Assembly (NCBI GenBank): GCA_014529385.2
Contig: CM043969.1
Location: 75,250,676-75,314,675 of the forward strand
Length of the DNA: 64,000 nt
Direction: 5' to 3'
From: Adiantum capillus-veneris
Taxonomy: Eukaryota; Streptophyta; Polypodiopsida; Polypodiales; Pteridaceae
The notes under the pieces are model-generated. The model was not told where the DNA came from. It did not search any database and saw only the letters and a program-made list of their open reading frames with translations. Positions within the stretch are counted from its first letter, which is position 1, and every line of letters starts with the position of its first letter. Below are positions 58,716 to 64,000 of the stretch, piece by piece. The position numbers were made by a program, and so were the translations under genes.

Positions 58716-60139
58716 ATGGCAGAATTGAGCTCGTCAAAACAGGCTTTTGCAGATAAAGGATGTGCTTCTAAACAATTCTTTCAGCATTTGCATCACTCGA
58801 GGCAATCTCAAGCTATACGGAGAGTTAAATTACCGTCAGGGGAGTGGACCTCCACTTTTCGAGAGCTAGCACTAGCTCTACGCTCTCATTATGGCAAGAT
58901 TTTTGAGGCCCCTTCTTCTCCCACGAGAGAAGTTCGCCAAGCGCGTCACATGTTTCTATCGCATGTTACTTCCATTCTCTCATTGCGGCAGGCTCAAGAC
59001 TTGGAAGCTGTTTTCATTGAGTCGGAATTGTATGCCAACTTGCTTGATTTAGGTCGATGGAGAGCTCCTGGTTGGGATGGTCTCTCTGTGGAATTCTTCT
59101 TGTCTTTCTAGGATTATTTGAAGTTGCCTCTATTATTCATGATGAATACAGCTTGGGAACAACAGGAATTACCCTCCTCATGGAAAGAAGGTTTTCTCAA
59201 GCTGATCCCTAAGCATGCATTGTGTGAAGAATTTTCACATTGGCGGCCTATTACACTTATGCCTGTGGTATATAAATTAATGGCAAAAATGCTTGCTAAC
59301 CGACTCAAATGCTTTTCGCATGAAGGCTTGCATCAATCTCAATACAGCTTCGTTCCGCGACGTCAAAGTACTGATAACCTCGCAAATGTCATTATTGGTA
59401 TGGAATATGCAAAATATACTCGACAGGATGTATTAGTCATGCAGGTTGACATTGAAAAGGCATTTGATACTGTTCTTTGGGATTACATTGCGGATACCAT
59501 GCAACATTTGGGCTTTGGGCCTAGGCTATCCCGCGTTGTGCTTTTCTTGTATGCAAACAGTACTTCTGCAGGCTTGCTGGATGGTTCTCTACAGAATCTT
59601 GGCCTTTGGGACGGTCGGTATGGTAGGGCTGCCCTCTGAGTGCTTTGCTTTATGCGATTGCTACTCATCCCTTGTTTATGTATTTAGATTCCTTGACCTC
59701 CACTGGTAGGCTACATGGCCTTACTTTACCTTCTGGTCGACAGTTTGCTGGTCAGGCTTATGCAGATGACTCTTTGTTCATGCCGTGTAATAACTATGAT
59801 GATGTACAATAGATTATGCATACTCTTCACTTGTTTGGATTGGCAACAGGTCTCAAAGTTAACTTTTGCAAATCCAAGCTATTGCCTCTGAAAGAGTGTG
59901 ACTGGCATAAGATATTGTGGCCTGGGGAGATTGTTCCTCCCCACGTTCTGGTTCTCCATTTGGGTTATCCACTGGGTTGGAATGTATCGGCTATGAAGAA
60001 AACGGATTGGGTGCTCCAACGTCTACATTCCAAGTTGAATTATTGGAAATTGTCCACGTGCCCACTTCATGTGCGTCTCAGGATTGTCCAATGCATCATT
60101 GTGGCTTATGTACAGTTTTACTTGCCTTTGTTATCCTAG
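58716..60139 (+). pseudogene. LINE A ORF2 reverse transcriptase domain
   Basis: RT of the L1 clade: APGWDGLSVEFF, SSWKEGFLKLIPK, HWRPITLMPVVYKLMAKMLA, YSFVPRRQSTDNLANVI, MQVDIEKAFDTVLWDYI (motif A Asp), PLSALLYAIATHP, AYADDSLFM (YADD at 59759-59770) and VLHLGYPLGW. A TAG at 59109-59111, a frameshift near 59630 before motif B and a further stop after YADD inactivate it. Confidence 0.85.
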
Positions 60140-60479
60140 CCTCGGTTGCGCTTGCAGTCTCTCATGTCCAATATTTTAGAACATTTTTGGTGGACCTCGT
60201 CTACCAAGAGGGGAATTCGGCTTCTATCTATGGACAAGCTGTGTTCTCCCAAGTGGCTTGGAGGGTTGAATATTTTGGACTTGGGACGTCGTCTTCTGGC
60301 TCGGAAAGATATGTTGTTGCCAGTTTTGGTGGAGCAGCAGCAATCCTGGGCTCTCATGGTCACACATTTATGTGCGCACATTGTCACCCCTTCTTTTGGT
60401 CATTGGCAACTGACTTATTGGGATGTTGTTTTTAGGAAGCTTGAAGGACACATTCCTGGATGTCCCTTTACTTCTTTTC

Positions 60480-61443
60480 TAATTGTTGATTGAAAGGTTG
60501 TCACTTTGCATTTGGCTTGGGATGGTCGACAATCCTCTGGGGGTAACTCTCTTGGCTTGGAGAGTCTGCATTGGAGCAGGGTTTTTGCTTCGACTTTGGT
60601 TCAATGGTCTCCTCGCCAAGCGTATTTTCTTTCCCAAAAAGAAACCTGTCAGGTGCATCAGGTGGTTGATGACTCGGGTTATGTACTTTCTTTTGCTAGT
60701 GCCATTTCTCGCTTTTGATTGGGTCTTCACTATTCTCCTCTCTGGTGGGAGATTCAAAACATGCTTGCTGCTCATTCGCCCATTCCTCCTCTGGATGAAG
60801 ACTCTCCCTTCTCTGATTCGAATCTGGCTACTACTAGATTGGAGTGCATCTCAGCTGCTAGTGTCTATGCCATTCTTCAGTCTGATGTATGGATTGTGCA
60901 TCGGGGTAATCAACTATGGTCGCTTTCCGAGTCATCCTTGTGGTGGAAACACACAAAGTCTCATATTTGGCAGAGTCATCTGCCTTTGAAGGAACCTATT
61001 TTTTTGTGGTGGTGCTTGGTGGGATCTCTACCTATTGGCAGTGTGTTGCATGCTCGGCATATTGTGCCTTCCTGCTGCCCCAGATGCCTTGAAGCCGACA
61101 AGACCGTGCCACACTTACTGTGGTGTTGTCGTCACTCCAGAGCCTTCATTCAGCAAGTGTCAACTGCTCTTCGGTTGGTTTTCCTTATGGCTCTTTTCAC
61201 ATATGATTTTGGCTTTTTGGAGTGCTTCGGTCACAGCAATCTCAGTTTGCGGTGTTCTTCACCTGGGTCATATTTTGGACTATGTGGGCGATTTGGCATC
61301 ATAGGAACTCCTTAATGTTCCAGAGTACTCTTGTTGACCCCTTTCCCTATTTCAAATTATCTCTTGGTCAAGCACTACATTTTGCCTATGACGCTGGAGA
61401 CATCACTCTTGAAACCTACATGATTTATTTTGATCGTTTCTAG
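60480..61443 (+). pseudogene. LINE A ORF2 C-terminal region with zf-RVT
   Basis: Decayed sequence over several frames. WWKHTKSHIWQSHLPLKEPI, then LHARHIVPSCCPRCLEADKT and VPHLLWCCRHSRAF give the C-x2-C ... H-x3-C-like zinc-binding end found in plant L1 ORF2 proteins. No RNase H domain seen. Confidence 0.75.
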
Positions 61444-61552
61444 CCTTCGGAGCCTCATAGTGCTCCGTGTTTTGTATCCCTTTCTTTTCGTGGTTTTTCC
61501 TCGCTTTGAGGTTTCCCAGTTGTAAATTAATCAAAGCAGATTTACAAAAAAA

Positions 61553-61554
<2 letters not shown>

Positions 61555-61597
<43 letters not shown>
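61555..61597. repeat. (GT)n tract between the two LINEs
   Basis: About 21 GT units directly after LINE A's poly-A tail and directly before LINE B. Same microsatellite as in the B1 and B2 LTRs. Confidence 0.9.
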
Positions 61598-61599
<2 letters not shown>

Positions 61600-62552
61600 G
61601 TTTGGAGAGTCTACATTGGAGCAGGGCCTTCGCTTCGACTTTGGTTCAACGGTCTCCTCGCCAAGCATTTTTTCTTGCCCAAAAAGGAATCTGTCAGGTG
61701 CATCATGTACTTGATGACTCGGGTTATGTTCTTTCATTCGCTAATGCAGTGTCCCGCTCTCAAAGGATGCTTGTTGATCACTCACCCATTCCTCCTTTGG
61801 ATGTGGATTCTCGCTTCTCTGATTGAAATCTGGCTACTACTAGATTGGACTACATCTCAGCTGGTAGTGTATATGCCATCCTTCAGTATGATATATGGAT
61901 TGTGCATCATGGAAATCAGCTGTGGTTGCTCTCAGAGTCATCCTTGTGGTGGCAACACACACTGTCTCATATTTGGTAGGGTCTTCTATCTTTGAAAGAA
62001 CGGGTTTTCTTGTGATGCTGCTTGGTGGGAACTCTACCTGTTGTGGCAGTGTGTTACATGCTCGGCATATTCCGCCTTCCCACTGCCCCAGATGCCATGA
62101 AGCTGAGGAGATCATGCCACACTTACTATGGTGTTTTCGCCACTCCAAAGCCTTCATTTGGCAAGTGTCGACTGCTCTTCGGTTGTGTTTTCTTTTCACA
62201 GATGCTTTTGGCTTTTTGGGGTGCTTCAGTCATCGCATTCTCAGTTTACGGTGTTCTTCACCTGGGTTAGATTTTGGACTCTGTGGGCTATCTGGCACCA
62301 TAGGAACTCCTTAGTGTTCCAAGGCACTTATGTTGACCCCTTCCCCTATTTCAAATCATCTCTTGGTCAAGCACTACATTTTGCTCATGACGTTGGAGAC
62401 ATCACTCTTGATGCCTATAGGATTTACTTTGACTATTCCTAGCTTTTGAAAATTCATACTGCTCCGCTCTTTGTATCCCTTTCTTTTGTGGGTTTTCCTC
62501 GCTTTGAGGTTTCCCACTTGTAAAGTAATCAAAGTAGATTTACAAAAAAAAA
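61598..62552 (+). mobile_element. LINE B: 5'-truncated L1-type copy
   Basis: About 955 bp matching the last part of LINE A (from ~60560) at roughly 87% by eye: GGAGAGTCTACATTGGAGCA, ATGCTCGGCATATTCCGCC and so on. It ends TTTAC-A9 at 62540-62552, then GTGTGCGTGTG. Divergence shows it is a separate insertion, not a duplication of LINE A. Contains the zf-RVT-type CPRCHEAEEIMPHLLWCFRH. Confidence 0.85.
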
Positions 62553-62939
62553 GTGTGCGTGTGTTCTCTCACAAGATTCTCTCTCTTCCCTTACCTTTAG
62601 GGCTTGGCCCCTCCTCTTTAGGAGTCATGAAAGACTTTTTGGTCATCACGAAACCATACAATTTTCCCTAGGGTTTGGACCATTGGACATAACCTTTCAA
62701 TTTTGGCACCTTAGCATTTTGGAAGTCCTAATGGGCTGAACCTTAGGGTCTTTGAAGCCCATTGTTGCACATTGCTCTTTTGCAGATGGTCCTATTTTCC
62801 CTCCTTTGGATTCCTACTGTGGCCGGTCTGCCAGCTTAACCAATATTCTAGCTTTTTCTCCCCTGGTACTTTCCTATATTAAATGATCAGTTTAACATGA
62901 GAAAATCATTTGGAGAATTAGGTATTAATTATTATGACA
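62553..62939 (-). repeat. B3 5' LTR, third piece
   Basis: Resumes in the B1 LTR at the GT tract (TTCTCTCACAAGATTCTCTC...) and ends TATTATGACA, the LTR terminus shared with B1. The outer flank is ATTTT (62940-62944). Confidence 0.88.
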
Positions 62940-64000
62940 ATTTTCTATCCTAATCAAATTGAGTGTATGTATTTTCTTTTATTTTTTTATTCTCTTGGTG
63001 TAGGAGATATTCTCTCCATTGATACGTGTATACCTAAGGAGAGATTTTATTACCTTTCCCATCTACAAGGAGATATGTTGTGAACCCCCAAACATGGGGC
63101 AAGAAAGTTCATCTTAGCTTTGAAGCTCACCGTCCCTATCTTGCACAATCAAAGGATTACTTACCTTCAATTTCACAACATCATGAGCAACAACTAATCT
63201 CAAGAAATAATCATGCCATCCACATTATAGTCAAACTGCTGCTCGCGTCAAATGGTCAAGCTTCAACATGCACAAATTTTCTTTCTTAGTTTCGTGTGCT
63301 TATCTTAGGGCCAATGAATGCAATGATATTGCATCATCCTCTAGTATTGATGGCTCTTGTCAAGAGATTCCATGCTTAATAAATAATGTTGGTATTTTCT
63401 ATAGTTTGTAATTCTAGATGGTTGCTCAAATTTTGTGAATTTGGCATGGCATGTCCTTGTGCATTATCCAATTGAAAGTGGTGATCAAACCTCCTCTTGC
63501 TCACTTGAAGAGGGGACTCTATGGAACAAGGATGAAAATGTCAAAGATGCACCAAACATCAAGAAGTACAAACATAATGAAGACAATAAAGAGAAGGGGG
63601 ACTGGTGTTGATGTGGCCCCTACTTACCTCTTTTGAATACAAAAGACCTATTTCAATAAATCATGATTATAAGCATATGTTTACATTGCAACAATAAATT
63701 GAAGGTTTTTCTCAAATATGATTTTGTGCTCAAACTTATAAATACGTAAGTAGAGCAGATTTTAGACACTTTCCATGCTTAATGCATTCATGGTTGGAAG
63801 ATTGACACTTGCGTAGTGTTTTTTGTTTAGCTACTATTAACTTAAAGGTTGTATATCATGAACCGTATCTTGATCACAAATTCTAGTATTCCATGACACT
63901 TGTAATTGATTTTGAAGCCCTTTGCCTCTGGTCATCAAATCACATTAATATTTAGAGATCATCCTATATGTGTACATCATTTTAGTTGTAAGAGCTATGG
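62940..64000. other. Unassigned flank
   Basis: AT-rich DNA beyond the B3 LTR. Short open stretches (63080-63289, 63451-63636, both plus) show no recognisable domain, and no repeat shared with the rest of the window is seen. Confidence 0.4.

Larger units (their letters stand above)
55745..61554 (+). mobile_element. LINE A: L1-type non-LTR retrotransposon, near full length (~5.8 kb)
   Basis: Plus strand. GC-rich 5' region (55745-56379), ORF1 with a zinc knuckle, ORF2 with endonuclease, RT and zf-RVT-type C-terminus, a ~110-bp 3' UTR and a TTTAC-A9 tail at 61542-61554. It sits in the GT tract of the B3 LTR, so target-site duplications cannot be told from the microsatellite. ORF1 and ORF2 carry about ten stops and frameshifts together, so it is inactive. 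Confidence 0.85.
29292..62939 (-). mobile_element. B3: chromovirus-like Ty3/Gypsy fossil with heavily nested 5' LTR
   Basis: Minus strand, same subfamily as B1. Coding remnants run from gag (33731) through protease, RT, RNase H to integrase, where the element stops at 29292 against the receptor-kinase intron; no 3' LTR is present. Its 5' LTR is in three pieces: 34298-35509, about 55497-55740 and 62553-62939. Element D sits between the first two and two LINEs between the last two. Broken, with more than a dozen interruptions. Confidence 0.85.

Noticed and set aside
59483-59668. Minus-strand open frames across the LINE coding region
   Set aside because: Shadows of the RT coding sequence on the plus strand; no independent support.
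1-64000. tRNA, rRNA or other structured RNA genes
   Set aside because: Only primer binding sites complementary to tRNA ends were found; no cloverleaf with A/B boxes or rRNA core sequence was recognised by eye.

Overview
The window looks like a repeat-dominated stretch of a land-plant nuclear genome. The evidence is: Ty3/Gypsy elements primed by tRNA-iMet or by an Asp-type tRNA, a Ty1/Copia element primed by tRNA-iMet, an L1-type LINE with a plant-style zf-RVT end, and host fragments of a PLS-type PPR gene, a beta-tubulin gene with an intron donor in the usual plant place, and an LRR receptor-like kinase. The deep nesting fits a large-genome plant such as a fern or other seed-free vascular plant, but the species cannot be fixed from sequence alone. 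I see no intact host gene.

Layout. 1-5710: 5' part of an Athila/Tat-like Ty3 element (family A, minus strand), cut by the window edge. 5711-6805: microsatellite-bearing DNA. 6806-13060: chromovirus-like Ty3 fossil B1 (minus) with its 3' LTR. 13061-15939: AT-rich DNA with a ~175-bp tandem repeat. 15940-17774: three unrelated host-gene remnants on the minus strand (beta-tubulin exon 1, PPR, receptor-kinase exon). 17775-29002: a Ty1/Copia element (minus) with two 241-bp LTRs, inserted inside the receptor-kinase exon and itself filled by Ty3 element B2 (18637-25987, minus, the youngest) and a 5'-less chromovirus C (25988-28740, plus). 29003-29176: the other half of the same receptor-kinase exon. 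29292-62939: Ty3 element B3 (minus). Its 5' LTR is split first by a ~20-kb Athila/Tat-like element D (35510-55496, plus, perfect 5-bp target duplication GACCC) and then by two L1-type LINEs sitting in the GT microsatellite of that LTR. 62940-64000: unassigned flank.

The most unusual content is in the Athila/Tat-like families. A and D both carry arrays of a 22-24-bp palindrome, different in sequence between the families but both centred on a CGCG-like core and often spaced ~285 bp apart. In D one array lies in the leader before gag and a second lies before a 3.4-kb accessory coding block. A half-site is also present in each family's LTR. D additionally shows two different retropepsin domains (one before RT, one after integrase) and two tandem integrase HHCC-like modules.

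Relative order read from nesting and LTR divergence: B3, then D and the LINEs inside its LTR; separately, the host exon, then Copia (10 differences in 241 LTR bases), then B2 (1 difference in 165 compared LTR bases). All retroelements are treated as fossils; only element B2 keeps long open coding stretches. Apart from family-level recognition by eye, nothing here was checked by database search.
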